From BD2-11 sp965221785 (lineage in GTDB: Bacteria; Gemmatimonadota; Gemmatimonadetes; Longimicrobiales; Gaopeijiaceae), in assembly GCA_965221785.1 (NCBI GenBank), contig CBDCSR010000003.1:2108001-2172000 (forward strand): a stretch of DNA of 64,000 nucleotides. The letters run 5' to 3'. Both the position numbers and the translations under genes were made by a program. Position 1 is the first letter of the stretch, and each line of letters opens with the position of its first letter. The notes beneath the pieces were generated by a model. It saw only the letters and a list, made by a program, of their open reading frames with translations. It did no database searches and was not told the DNA's origin. Positions 18,515-26,952 of this stretch are shown piece by piece.

Positions 18515-19440
18515 GTGGATTCCTCCGTGCCGTTGTCGTCCGGCGGGGTGGTCCGCCGGCGCCGGACGAGTCGATTGCGCCTGCGGGCGCGGTAGCGGGG
18601 GCCGAGGCCGCCGTAGTCGAGCGGCCGCGCTTCTTCGTCATCCCCCGGCTCATCGCCATCCTCATCCTCATCCATCTCGAGGAGAGGATCGCGCTCGGGG
18701 AGCCGGTCCAGGAAGCCGATCGCCACTGCCTTCAGCAGCCCCCAGACGGCGTACCCGAACAGGGCCGGAAAGAAGTAGTAGCGGGGGGCGGCGATCGCGG
18801 TGACGATTGTGGCGACGACGATGGCGCTGTTGATGCGGGTTCTGGGGGTGCGCAGCCCCACGCGCGGCATGCGCGCGTAGGGAACGTGGCTCAGCATCAG
18901 CGCGGAGAGCAGCACCATCAGGATGCCCATGACCTGGGCCCACGGAAGGGTGCTCAGATACGCCTCGAAGAATGCCGTCTGGGTGAAGGGGTAGGAGGTT
19001 GCGAGCATCATTCCCGCAGCGGGCGACGGCAGCCCGTGGAACGAGCGCTTCGCCTCTCCGCCCTGCTCCACGTTGAACCGGGCCAGGCGAACCACGACCG
19101 CGGTCACGAAGAGGTAGGAGAGCAGCCAGCTCCAGGAGCCGTCGGCCCAATAGAGCTGGTACATGACCATCGCCGGGGCCACGCCGAAGCTGACCGCGTC
19201 GGCCAGGGAGTCGAGCTCGGCGCCGAAGCGCGAGCCCGTGCGGGTGAAGCGCGCCAGGCCGCCGTCGAAGGTGTCGAGGATGCCGGCGAACACGATGAAC
19301 CAGGCGGCCCATTCGTACGCGCCCCGCGATGCCATCACCATGGCGAACACGCCGAAGAAGACGTTGCCCAGGGTGAAGGTGGAGGGGATGATGATGACGC
19401 CCCTCTGGAAGCGCCTGCGGCGTGCGCGCTTGCGGATCAT
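18511..19440 (-). CDS. pssA: CDP-diacylglycerol-serine O-phosphatidyltransferase-type enzyme
   Basis: An integral inner-membrane enzyme of 309 residues making phosphatidylserine, the precursor of phosphatidylethanolamine. The CDP-alcohol phosphotransferase signature DGxxAR-x8-GxxxDxxxD is present as DGGLARFTRTGSRFGAELDS, then LAD. Residues 15-230 hold about eight hydrophobic segments. The last 70 residues form a hydrophilic tail, first acidic (MDEDEDGDEPGDDEEA), then basic (RYRARRRNRLVRRRR), that is unusual for the family. The start is ATG 19440, 10 bases after purC. A lipid gene inside a purine operon suggests co-regulation with growth; phosphatidylserine specificity is inferred from the family. 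Confidence 0.9.
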   Translation of the reverse strand: MIRKRARRRRFQRGVIIIPSTFTLGNVFFGVFAMVMASRGAYEWAAWFIVFAGILDTFDGGLARFTRTGSRFGAELDSLADAVSFGVAPAMVMYQLYWADGSWSWLLSYLFVTAVVVRLARFNVEQGGEAKRSFHGLPSPAAGMMLATSYPFTQTAFFEAYLSTLPWAQVMGILMVLLSALMLSHVPYARMPRVGLRTPRTRINSAIVVATIVTAIAAPRYYFFPALFGYAVWGLLKAVAIGFLDRLPERDPLLEMDEDEDGDEPGDDEEARPLDYGGLGPRYRARRRNRLVRRRRTTPPDDNGTEEST

Positions 19441-19450
19441 GAAATCTTCT

Positions 19451-20443
19451 TCATCCGAAGCCGGGGGCCCTGTACTCGGCCAGAGGCACGCCCACCAGCC
19501 GCTGGAAGATGTCCAGGTAGCGGGCCGTCGACTCCTCCACGATGCGGTCGGGGAGGTCGGGCGGGGGCGGCATCTTGTTCCAGGTCGTCTCGTGGGCCAG
19601 GTAGTCGCGCACGGGCTGCTTGTCGAGGGAAGGCTGCCCGCGGCCGGTCGCGTAGTGCTCGGCGGGCCAGAAGCGCGAGGAGTCGGGGGTCAGCACCTCG
19701 TCGATGAGGAGCAGCCGGCCACCCGAGTCCATTCCGAACTCGAACTTGGTGTCCGCGAGGATGATCCCCCGCTGGCGCGCGGTCTCCGATCCGGCGCTGT
19801 AGATGCCGAGCGAGAGGTCGCGCAGGGTCTCCGCCATGGGCCTGCCCAGCAGCTCCACCACCTGGTCGTAGGTGATGTTCTCGTCGTGGCCTTCGTGAGC
19901 CTTGGTCGAGGGCGAGAAGATGGGCGGCTCCATGCGGTCGCTCTCGATCATGCCCGGGGCGAGGGGCTCGCCGGCGAGGGTGCCGCTCCGGCGGTATTCC
20001 CGCCAGGCCGACCCGGTGATGTAGCCGCGCACGATGCATTCGACCAGGATCGGCCGGGTGCGGCGCACCAGCATCGCCCGGCGCGCCCAGCTGTCGACGC
20101 TGTGCGCCAGTTCGGGGACCCGGTCGATGATCTCGTCCCGCCGCACGGCGAGCAGGTGGTGATCGATGCCCCCCTCGGCGCCCGGCACCGGCGCGCGGGC
20201 GGAGAAGCGTGCCAGCCACCACGCGGTCAGCTGGGTGAGCACTTCACCCTTGTGGGGCACGGGTTGGGGCAGGACCACATCGAAGGCGCTCACGCGGTCG
20301 CTCGCCACCATGAACAGCGTGTCGGGGCCCGCCTCGTAGACGTCCCGCACCTTGCCGCGGTGGAGAAGAGGGAGGGGGAGGGTGGAATCCACGATGGTCG
20401 TCACGTTGTCGTCGAGCTCCATGGCTGGGGTGGGGTCAGACAC
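19451..20443 (-). CDS. purC: phosphoribosylaminoimidazole-succinocarboxamide synthase
   Basis: A SAICAR synthetase of 330 residues joining CAIR and aspartate with ATP. Signatures are LLHRGKVRDVYEAG, DRVSAFDVVLPQPVPHKGEV, ECIVRGYITGSAWREYRRSG, the ATP site KFEFGMDSGGRLLLIDEVLT and TPDSSRFWPAEHY. The length is that of the longer monofunctional form. I take GTG 20443, overlapping the purB stop; ATG 20422 (MELDDNV) is equally possible, as neither has a ribosome site. Confidence 0.97.
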   Translation of the reverse strand: MSDPTPAMELDDNVTTIVDSTLPLPLLHRGKVRDVYEAGPDTLFMVASDRVSAFDVVLPQPVPHKGEVLTQLTAWWLARFSARAPVPGAEGGIDHHLLAVRRDEIIDRVPELAHSVDSWARRAMLVRRTRPILVECIVRGYITGSAWREYRRSGTLAGEPLAPGMIESDRMEPPIFSPSTKAHEGHDENITYDQVVELLGRPMAETLRDLSLGIYSAGSETARQRGIILADTKFEFGMDSGGRLLLIDEVLTPDSSRFWPAEHYATGRGQPSLDKQPVRDYLAHETTWNKMPPPPDLPDRIVEESTARYLDIFQRLVGVPLAEYRAPGFG

Positions 20444-21935
20444 GAATGTCGGGGGCGTCCAGGCGCGCGCGGGCTTCGGGGCCGAGGCGGTCGACGACCG
20501 GCTGCGCGAACTCGTCCAGGAAGCGCTCCACCTGTTCGGGGGCGCGCCCGATGAAGCGCTCGCCCCGCAGGAGGTCGGCCAGCTCGGGCGCGCTCAGGCC
20601 GAAGGCGTCGTCGCCGGCGATGCGGGCGATCAGATCGGGGTCTCCGCCTTCCTCGCGCGCCCTGCGGGTGGCCGCGTGGGCGTGGCGGCGGATGCGCTCG
20701 TGCAGTTCCTGGCGGTCGCCTCCGCCCCTGGTCGCGCGCATGAGGATGGTCTCGGTGGCCATGAAGGGGAGCTGCGCGTCGAGCGAGCGGCGGATCACCG
20801 CTTCGTTGACCACCAGCCCGGAAGAGACGTTTTCGACCAGAACCAGTATGCCGTCGAGGGTGAGGAAGGCGTCGGGGATGCTGACGCGCCGGTTCGCGGA
20901 GTCGTCGAGGCTCCGCTCCAGCCACTGGGTGGCCGCCGTGAACGCGCCGTCCTGATACAAAGTGATCACGTGGCGCGAGAGGGCGCAAACACGCTCCGCG
21001 CGCATCGGGTTGCGCTTGTAGGGCATGGCCGAGGAGCCGATCTGGGTATCCTCGAAGGGCTCCTCGACTTCGCCCAGATGCGACAGCAGACGCAGATCGT
21101 GCCCCATCTTGGACGTGGACGCGGCGGTGCCCGCGAGCGTCGCCAGGAGCGCGGCGTCCACCTTGCGCGGGTAGGTCTGACCGCTCACCGGGTAGCGCTG
21201 CTCGAACCTCATGCGCCGGGCCACGGCGTCGTCGAGGGCGTCCACCTTCGCGGAGTCGCCATCGAACAGGTCGAGGAAGGAGGCCTGGCTGCCGGTGGTG
21301 CCGCGCACGCCCCTGAAGCGGAGCGAGCCGAGGCGAAACTCGATCTCCTCGATGTCGAGGAGCAGATCCTGTATCCAGAGCGTCGCCCGCTTGCCGACCG
21401 TGGTGGGCTGGGCGGGCTGGAAGTGGGTGTAGGCCAGGGTGGGGAGCGACCGGTAGCGGCGCGCGAAGCCCGCCAGTGCTTCCACGCAGCGCACCAGACG
21501 GTCGCGGATCAGGGTGAGAGCTTCCCGGTGCAGGATGAGGTCGGCGTTGTCGCCCACGAAGGCGCTGGTGGCGCCGAGGTGGATGATGCCCCGCGCCGCG
21601 GGCGCCATCTCGCCGAAGAGGTGGACGTGCGCCATTACATCGTGGCGGAACCGGCGCTCCAGTGCCGCGGCGCGGTCGAGGTCCAGGTCATCGACCGCGG
21701 CCCTCATCTGGCGGAGCGCTTCCCCGGAGATGTCCAGCCCCAGCTCGCGCTGCGATTCGGCCAGCGCTATCCAGAGTTGCCGCCAGGTGGCGAACTTGCG
21801 CGCCTGGGAGAAGATGTGCTGCATCTCGCGCGAGGCGTAGCGTCCCGAGAGCGGGTGCACGTAGCCGCCGGAGGCGGACTGTCCTGTGCTGGATGCCCCG
21901 GCCGCAGCCGCGCGGCCCGGGTCGCTAGAGGTCAC
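20436..21935 (-). CDS. purB: adenylosuccinate lyase, eukaryote-like type
   Basis: A 499-residue fumarase/aspartase-superfamily lyase that removes fumarate from SAICAR and adenylosuccinate. The superfamily signature GSSAMPYKRNP is present, along with YTHFQPAQPTTVGKR and HLGATSAFVGDNADL. The N-terminus (SGRYASREM, then FSQARKFATWRQLWIALAES) matches the animal ADSL pattern (SRYAS-x-EM ... KF-x-TWRQLW-x-x-LAE) and not the E. coli or B. subtilis PurB pattern. GTG 21935 overlaps the fsa stop by 11 bases. The first 20 residues are Ser/Ala/Gly-rich and may be disordered. Confidence 0.96.
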   Translation of the reverse strand: MTSSDPGRAAAAGASSTGQSASGGYVHPLSGRYASREMQHIFSQARKFATWRQLWIALAESQRELGLDISGEALRQMRAAVDDLDLDRAAALERRFRHDVMAHVHLFGEMAPAARGIIHLGATSAFVGDNADLILHREALTLIRDRLVRCVEALAGFARRYRSLPTLAYTHFQPAQPTTVGKRATLWIQDLLLDIEEIEFRLGSLRFRGVRGTTGSQASFLDLFDGDSAKVDALDDAVARRMRFEQRYPVSGQTYPRKVDAALLATLAGTAASTSKMGHDLRLLSHLGEVEEPFEDTQIGSSAMPYKRNPMRAERVCALSRHVITLYQDGAFTAATQWLERSLDDSANRRVSIPDAFLTLDGILVLVENVSSGLVVNEAVIRRSLDAQLPFMATETILMRATRGGGDRQELHERIRRHAHAATRRAREEGGDPDLIARIAGDDAFGLSAPELADLLRGERFIGRAPEQVERFLDEFAQPVVDRLGPEARARLDAPDIRV

Positions 21936-22581
21936 GTCCCAGTTTCTCCCAGTCGGCCAGGAAGGCGGCCAGCCCGAGGTCGGTCAGCGGGTGGCGGATC
22001 AGCTTGTGCAGCACCCCCGGCGGCAGGGTGGCGACGTCGGCGCCCACCTCCAGCGACTCCACGACGTGGCGCGGGTGCCGGAGGGAGGCGGCCAGGATCT
22101 CTGTCCGCATGCCGTAGTTGTCGTAGATGACGCGGATCTGTCGGATCAGCTCCATGCCGTCGTGGGAGATGTCGTCCAGCCGTCCGATGAAGGGCGAGAT
22201 GTACGCGGCTCCCGCCTTGGCGGCGAGCAGCGCCTGCGGGGCCGAGAAACACAGGGTCACGTTGACCGGGATGTCGCGCGAGCTGAGTTCGCGGCACGCC
22301 ACCAGACCGTCTTCGGTCAGGGGCACCTTGACCGCGATGTTGGGGTGGATGGCGGCCAGCCGGGTGCCCTCGTCGATCATGGTCCGGGTGTCCACGCCGA
22401 CGACCTCTGCGCTCACCGGGCCGTCGATGGCTTCGCAGATCTCCAGGAAGATCTCCATCGGGTCGCGGTCGCCGGCCACCTTGGCCAGCAGGGAGGGGTT
22501 GGTGGTGACGCCATCGATGAGGCCCCCGGCGGCGGCGCGGCGGATCTCACCCAGGTCGGCGGTGTCGAGGAAGATCTTCAT
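21925..22581 (-). CDS. fsa: fructose-6-phosphate aldolase / small transaldolase
   Basis: A 218-residue short transaldolase-family protein (TalC/MipB/FSA subfamily). The Schiff-base lysine is Lys 85 in NIAVKVPLTEDGL. Other motifs are MKIFLDTADLGEIRRA, DGVTTNPSLLAK, NVTLCFSAPQALLAAKAGA and ISPFIGRLDDI. Short members act either as transaldolase (pentose phosphate pathway) or as fructose-6-phosphate aldolase; the sequence alone does not settle which. A transaldolase role would help supply ribose-5-phosphate to PRPP, fitting its place before the purine genes. ATG 22581 overlaps the truA stop (ATGA). Confidence 0.95.
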   Translation of the reverse strand: MKIFLDTADLGEIRRAAAGGLIDGVTTNPSLLAKVAGDRDPMEIFLEICEAIDGPVSAEVVGVDTRTMIDEGTRLAAIHPNIAVKVPLTEDGLVACRELSSRDIPVNVTLCFSAPQALLAAKAGAAYISPFIGRLDDISHDGMELIRQIRVIYDNYGMRTEILAASLRHPRHVVESLEVGADVATLPPGVLHKLIRHPLTDLGLAAFLADWEKLGRDL

Positions 22582-23537
22582 GAGTGGTTGGCGCTCCCTG
22601 CGAGTGGGCGGTCGGTGTCGGAATCTAATGCGGCGGTGTCGGCGAACGGGACGCTTCGGGCTGATTCGGGAGGGGCGTCGGCCACCGTCGCGGCGTCGCC
22701 TGAATCTGTCGCGGAGTCGTCCGGGATTGCCGTGTTGTGCGCGATTGCGTGCGCGGGATAGCTCACTCCGCGCAGGAAGAGGCCCGCGGCGGGAGCGGGC
22801 GGCGACGTAACCAGGCCTTTCTCGTTGCCCCCAAGCATCGCGCGCATGTCGTCGAGCGGCCGGCGTCCGCGGGCGATGTCGACCATGGTGCCCACCAGAT
22901 AGCGGACCATGTGGTGCAGGAATCGGTTGGCGAGGATGGTGAACTCCATGCCCAGGTCCCACGGAGCCCAGCGCGCCTCCGTGACGTTACAGCGGTCTCC
23001 TCGCTGTTCCTGGCCGGCGCGGGCGAAGGCGGCGAACGACTTCTCGCCCGACAGCAGCGAGGCCGCCGCGTGCAGGGCTTCGACGTCCAGGTTCGCCGTG
23101 GTCGAGGCGGTGTCGGCGGTCATGCGCGCGAGAGGCCAGCACCACGGCCGGTGGAATGGCGAGCGGGCCGCCGCGGTCAGGCCCAGCCGGTACCCGTACT
23201 CGCGTGCCGTGGCGTCGTAGCGCGGGTGGAAGGCGGGCGGAGCGGGGTGGGCCTCCACAACCCAGATGTCCCCGGGCAGCGTGGCGTTGAGTGCCCGCTG
23301 AAGGGTGGCGGCGGACCAGCGCCGCGGCAGGACGAGAGCGACCACCTGGCCGGTGGCGTGCACCCCCCGGTCGGTTCTTCCCGCCGCCGTCACTGTGCGG
23401 TGCGCGCCGGTGAGTCGCTCGAGGGTGGTCTGCAACTCACCCTGCACCGTGCGCACTTCCGGCTGCATCTGCCAGCCGAAGAAACGGGTCCCGTCGTAGT
23501 GCAGCGTGAGTCGGAAGCGGCGTTGTCCCCGGGCCAT
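22578..23537 (-). CDS. truA: tRNA pseudouridine(38-40) synthase
   Basis: A 319-residue TruA. The catalytic Asp is Asp 56 in TAAGRTDRGVHATGQV. LTLHYDGTRFFGWQMQPEVR, FHPRYDATAREYGYRL and FLHHMVRYLVGTMVDIARGR are the usual TruA blocks. After about residue 265 comes a 50-residue Ala/Ser/Asp/Thr-rich tail (SATDSGDAATVADAPPESAR) not found in most TruA and probably disordered. It is the first gene of the purine operon. Its promoter lies so close to the ATG that the message would have almost no leader, consistent with the absence of a ribosome site. Confidence 0.97.
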   Translation of the reverse strand: MARGQRRFRLTLHYDGTRFFGWQMQPEVRTVQGELQTTLERLTGAHRTVTAAGRTDRGVHATGQVVALVLPRRWSAATLQRALNATLPGDIWVVEAHPAPPAFHPRYDATAREYGYRLGLTAAARSPFHRPWCWPLARMTADTASTTANLDVEALHAAASLLSGEKSFAAFARAGQEQRGDRCNVTEARWAPWDLGMEFTILANRFLHHMVRYLVGTMVDIARGRRPLDDMRAMLGGNEKGLVTSPPAPAAGLFLRGVSYPAHAIAHNTAIPDDSATDSGDAATVADAPPESARSVPFADTAALDSDTDRPLAGSANHS

Positions 23538-23546
23538 GACGCCGGG

Positions 23547-23575
23547 AAACTAGGATTTCCGCGGCGACAACTCAA
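23547..23575 (-). promoter_or_regulatory. promoter of the truA-fsa-pur operon
   Basis: On the minus strand, TTGAGT (23575-23570) and TAGTTT (23552-23547) are 17 bases apart. The -10 ends only 9 bases before the truA ATG, so transcription would begin within a few bases of the start codon. No Shine-Dalgarno sequence is present, which agrees with a leaderless or near-leaderless mRNA. Confidence 0.6.
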
Positions 23576-23594
23576 TAGAGACCGTCCGCTTGCG

Positions 23595-24341
23595 TCATGG
23601 TAAAACGTCTTCCAGTTCGAGCTTTCCCAGAAGCACGTTCGCGGCGGCCCGAATGTGGATTTCCGCCGAGGGAAGCAAGGGGAAACCCGGCACGTGTTTC
23701 TCCTGCACCAGCAACTCGATTTCCGTGCAACCCAGAATGCACGCCTCGGCGCCCCGCGCTTCGAGGCCCCGGATCACCTCCACCATCTTCGCTCGCGACT
23801 CGTCGCGAAACACGTAGTACGAGAGTTCCTGACAGATGATGTCGTAGATTTCGTCCTGTGTCTGTTCGTCTTCCGGCACCAGGGTGGTGATGCCGTGGAG
23901 CAACAGACGTGACTTCAGGTAGTCGTCCGCCATCGTGGGCTTCGTACCGATCAGGCCCACTCTCGAGAACCCCCGGCCCTTCAACTCGGCTGCACAGCAG
24001 TCGGCAATATGCAGGACTCCGAGTTCCGGGAACTCATCGACGATGGCCGGCACGGCCATGTGACCGGTATTCGAGGCGATCACCAGCGTGTCACAGCCTG
24101 CCGCCACGAGAGAGCGGACACCGACGAGGAGATGGTCCGCAACCCTGGCCGACGCATGGGTGAGGTAATGGACGTACTCGTCGCAATCGACGGAAGCCAT
24201 GACCATCGGAGGGTTGGGGGACATGACGTGGCGCCTGGGAGTGCCCGCGATCACCTTCTCGTTGATGCCCTTGTAGTAATCCACACCCGACACGTACGAG
24301 ATTCCCGTCAGGATGCCGAGTCCTGGTGGCTCGATGGCCAT
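23595..24341 (-). CDS. aspartate/glutamate racemase-family protein with Ser in the first catalytic position
   Basis: A 248-residue protein of the cofactor-independent Asp/Glu/hydantoin racemase superfamily. The second active-site motif is intact (ACILGCTEIELLVQ, Cys 205). The first motif, normally with Cys in CNT, reads VIASNTGHM with Ser 90. Broad-range racemases such as E. coli YgeA use Thr in this place, so activity is possible, but with one-sided chemistry or altered specificity. Other family blocks are GLGILTGISYVSGVDYYKGI and SRVGLIGTKPTM. ATG 24341 lies 76 bases after the aminotransferase gene on the same strand; the two may form an operon acting on a D- or L-amino acid. Confidence 0.85.
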   Translation of the reverse strand: MAIEPPGLGILTGISYVSGVDYYKGINEKVIAGTPRRHVMSPNPPMVMASVDCDEYVHYLTHASARVADHLLVGVRSLVAAGCDTLVIASNTGHMAVPAIVDEFPELGVLHIADCCAAELKGRGFSRVGLIGTKPTMADDYLKSRLLLHGITTLVPEDEQTQDEIYDIICQELSYYVFRDESRAKMVEVIRGLEARGAEACILGCTEIELLVQEKHVPGFPLLPSAEIHIRAAANVLLGKLELEDVLP

Positions 24342-24417
24342 TATCGCTCGCCGAGAGCGCCCGGTTGGGCTTGAATCGAAAGCGGGGTCGGTGCGGCTGC
24401 CATCGAATCCCGTCGGT

Positions 24418-25626
24418 CTATGACCACCCGCTCGTGACATCCAGCAGCAGGTCGATCTCCGCGGCTGTGTTGAAAAGCGCCACCCCCGCCCGGAGTTGTG
24501 CACCGCCTTCCTTGAAGCTCAGCTTGATGCGCGCGTCGTCGAGGGAACGCCGAACCATGTCGATGTCCCGGCCGTGCTCGAAGGCTACGATGGCGGAGTG
24601 GTTGCCGGGGGGAGTCAACACGGCGTATCCCTGGGCACTGAGCCCGTCGTGCAGGCGGTGAGCCAGCCCCACGGTGTGCCGCTCGATGTCGTCCACCCCG
24701 ATCCGGAGCAGGTAATCGAGAGCCGCGCTCAGCTGGTAGACGGACTCGAAGGCCATCGTCGCGTATCCGTACTTGCGCGCGTCGTCGTACAGCCGGTACC
24801 GGTGCCCGCCAAGCTCCTCCGAGACATGGAGGTGCCCGTAACGATCGGGGGCCACGACTTCCAGGAGCTCCTCCCGGACGTAGAACGGCGCCACACCATG
24901 TCCGGCCAGCAGCCATTTGTAGGTACCGGTGGTGAGGAAGTCGATGCCCACTTCCTTCACATCCAGATCCAGCATCCCTACTCCCTGGACCGCGTCGGCG
25001 TAGAGGTATGAGCCATGCGCATGCGCGAGCCGGGCGAGGGAAGCGAGGTCGTGGTGGTAACCATTCTGGTGCGAGACCCAGGCCACCGAGATCAGCCGGG
25101 TACGTTCGTCGACATGATCCGCGAAAGTCTCGGCCGTCGCCGTGCCGCCGCGGCTGGGAATGATGCGGATCTCGACGCCCCGAGCTTCGGCGAGATGCTG
25201 GTAGAGGACGTAACTGGTTTCGAAGTGGAGATCGTCGAGTACGACGTTGTCGCCTGGTCCCAGGTCGAGGGCTCGGGCTACGACGTTTTCCCCCTCGCTG
25301 GTTGCATAAAGCAGTCCGATCTCCGGCTCGGTGGCTCCGATGAGCCGCGCGAATTTGCGCCTTGCGGCGTCAGCCTCCTCCACCATGGCGCCCAGGCTCA
25401 CGGGGATTCGGGTTTTCGCGTCGAGGAAGTCCTGGACGGCCTCCAGCGCCGGGGTCGGTGAAGGCGCGATGTACGCGGAGTCGAGGTAGGCGACTTCCTC
25501 GACCACCGGGAAGTCGCCCCGAACGCCAAGGGGATCGTCGCCGGCCAGGACCTGGCTCTCCGGCTTCAGCTGCGTCACGACGGCGGCAGCCGAAACGCTG
25601 CCGATGAACTCACGGCGTGTAACCAT
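24418..25626 (-). CDS. Tat-signal class V aminotransferase-fold PLP enzyme
   Basis: A 402-residue PLP-dependent enzyme of the class V aminotransferase / cysteine desulfurase fold. PLP Lys is Lys 237 (LTTGTYKWLLAGHG) and the ring-pairing Asp is Asp 211 (LYADAVQGVG). No desulfurase-type cysteine loop is visible, so desulfurase activity is unlikely; isopenicillin-N-epimerase-like or kynureninase-like relatives fit better. The N-terminus TRREFIGSVSAAAVV looks like a twin-arginine signal, implying export as a folded, PLP-loaded protein. The start is ATG 25626 after GGAAGGGG. It lies upstream of the racemase-family gene and divergent from trpD. Substrate unknown. Confidence 0.85.
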   Translation of the reverse strand: MVTRREFIGSVSAAAVVTQLKPESQVLAGDDPLGVRGDFPVVEEVAYLDSAYIAPSPTPALEAVQDFLDAKTRIPVSLGAMVEEADAARRKFARLIGATEPEIGLLYATSEGENVVARALDLGPGDNVVLDDLHFETSYVLYQHLAEARGVEIRIIPSRGGTATAETFADHVDERTRLISVAWVSHQNGYHHDLASLARLAHAHGSYLYADAVQGVGMLDLDVKEVGIDFLTTGTYKWLLAGHGVAPFYVREELLEVVAPDRYGHLHVSEELGGHRYRLYDDARKYGYATMAFESVYQLSAALDYLLRIGVDDIERHTVGLAHRLHDGLSAQGYAVLTPPGNHSAIVAFEHGRDIDMVRRSLDDARIKLSFKEGGAQLRAGVALFNTAAEIDLLLDVTSGWS

Positions 25627-25823
25627 CACGTTCCCCTTCCGGATTGCGAGCCGACCTCCGCCATGATGGGGCGGGTCAGGCACGGGAAGCAAAGCCTGCG
25701 GCGCCTCTCCATTTCGGGAAACGACCCCAGGCGGAGTCCCACGCTCGCGCGTTGACCGGGTACGCCCTGCTTGGTACCATCGCCCGAGTTCTCTCTCGCG
25801 CCGCCGCCGACCCGGACACGACC

Positions 25824-26870
25824 ATGGGCCCCGAAACAAAGCTGGAACTCACCCCCCTCATCGCCCGGGCGTCGGAGGGTGGCAACCTGACTGCAGCGGA
25901 GGCGGAGGGTGCCTTCACGACCATCATGTCCGGCGAGGCGACCCCCGTGACGATGGCCGCTTTCCTGATCGCGCTGCGCACCAAGGGGGTGGTTCCGTCG
26001 GAGATTGCCGGGGGCGTGCGGGCGCTGCGCCGGGCGATGCGCCCGGTGGCTTCGGAGCGAACGCACGAGCTGGTTGATACCTGCGGCACAGGGGGTGGCA
26101 GCGTGCGCACCTTCAACGTGTCTACCGCGGCCGCCCTGACCGCGGCCGCAGCCGGCGTGCGGGTCGCCAAGCACGGCAACCGCTCGTTCACGTCGCAGAG
26201 CGGGAGCGCCGACGTGCTGGAAGCTCTCGGGGTTCGCATCGACCTGACACCGGACGAAATGGGCCGGGTTCTGGCGGAAACCGGGATCGTCTTCATGTTC
26301 GCGCCCCTCCTGCATCCCGCCATGCGCCATGTCGGTCCGGTGCGGGCCGAGTTGGCCGTCCCCACGATCATGAATCTCCTCGGACCCCTCACCAACCCGG
26401 CCGGGGTGACTCGCCAGCTGGTCGGCGTTTCCGACCCCTCCTGGCTTGAGCTGATCGCGCCCGCACTGCGTGAACTGGGCCACCAGCGCGCTCTGGTGGT
26501 GCATGGCGAGCCCGGGATGGACGAACTGAGCCCGGCCGGGACCACCACCGTCTCCGATCTTCGCGGCGGGAAGATCGCGACCTACCCTGTGGCCCCGTCC
26601 GACCTGGGACTGGAGCGGGGGAGCCTGGAGGCGCTTGCCGGTGGAACCCCCCGTGAGAACGCCACCGTGATCGTGGATGTGCTCGAGGGCCGCCGCCGGG
26701 ATTCGGCGCGTTCCTTCGTCCTCGCCAACGCCGGCGCCGCCGTCTACGTGGCGGATCTGGCCGACTCTCTTCCGGAGGGAGTTGCCATGGCGGCCGAAGC
26801 CATCGACCGCGGGCTCGCGATCCGCAAGCTTGCGGAACTCCGTGAAGCCAGCCGCGCCGGCGGCGAATAA
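25824..26870 (+). CDS. trpD: anthranilate phosphoribosyltransferase
   Basis: A 348-residue TrpD transferring phosphoribose from PRPP to anthranilate. Signatures are VDTCGTGGGSVRTFNVSTA (residues 84-102, PRPP loop), VAKHGNRSFTSQSGSADVLE, FMFAPLLHPAMRHVGPVR and NLLGPLTNPAG. The open frame reaches back to 25644, but ATG 25824 gives the normal TrpD start. There is no fused TrpG domain. trpE and trpG are not in the window; trpCF-B-A follow after an interruption by lexA on the other strand, so trpD is probably transcribed separately. Confidence 0.97.
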   Translation: MGPETKLELTPLIARASEGGNLTAAEAEGAFTTIMSGEATPVTMAAFLIALRTKGVVPSEIAGGVRALRRAMRPVASERTHELVDTCGTGGGSVRTFNVSTAAALTAAAAGVRVAKHGNRSFTSQSGSADVLEALGVRIDLTPDEMGRVLAETGIVFMFAPLLHPAMRHVGPVRAELAVPTIMNLLGPLTNPAGVTRQLVGVSDPSWLELIAPALRELGHQRALVVHGEPGMDELSPAGTTTVSDLRGGKIATYPVAPSDLGLERGSLEALAGGTPRENATVIVDVLEGRRRDSARSFVLANAGAAVYVADLADSLPEGVAMAAEAIDRGLAIRKLAELREASRAGGE

Positions 26871-26878
26871 GACAGGTT

Positions 26879-26909
26879 GCGGGTCCCGGCATCCTCCGCG
26901 GGAACCCGC
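26879..26909 (+). terminator. hairpin after trpD, possible terminator
   Basis: GCGGGTCCCG (26879-26888) pairs with CGGGAACCCGC (26899-26909) as a 10-bp GC-rich stem with one bulged A. It starts 9 bases after the trpD stop. No U-run follows, so it may only slow polymerase or protect the RNA end. Confidence 0.45.
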
Positions 26910-26952
26910 TCGCGTCGTCCGTCCCGCTCGGAGACGACCTTCATGGTGATCC

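Noticed and set aside
24418..25626. Cysteine desulfurase
   Set aside because: The PLP lysine is present, but no sulfur-carrying cysteine loop is seen; the true desulfurase is the gene at 58868-60040.
25627..25823. T-box or trp leader attenuator before trpD
   Set aside because: No Trp-rich leader peptide, T-box core or terminator/antiterminator pair is visible.
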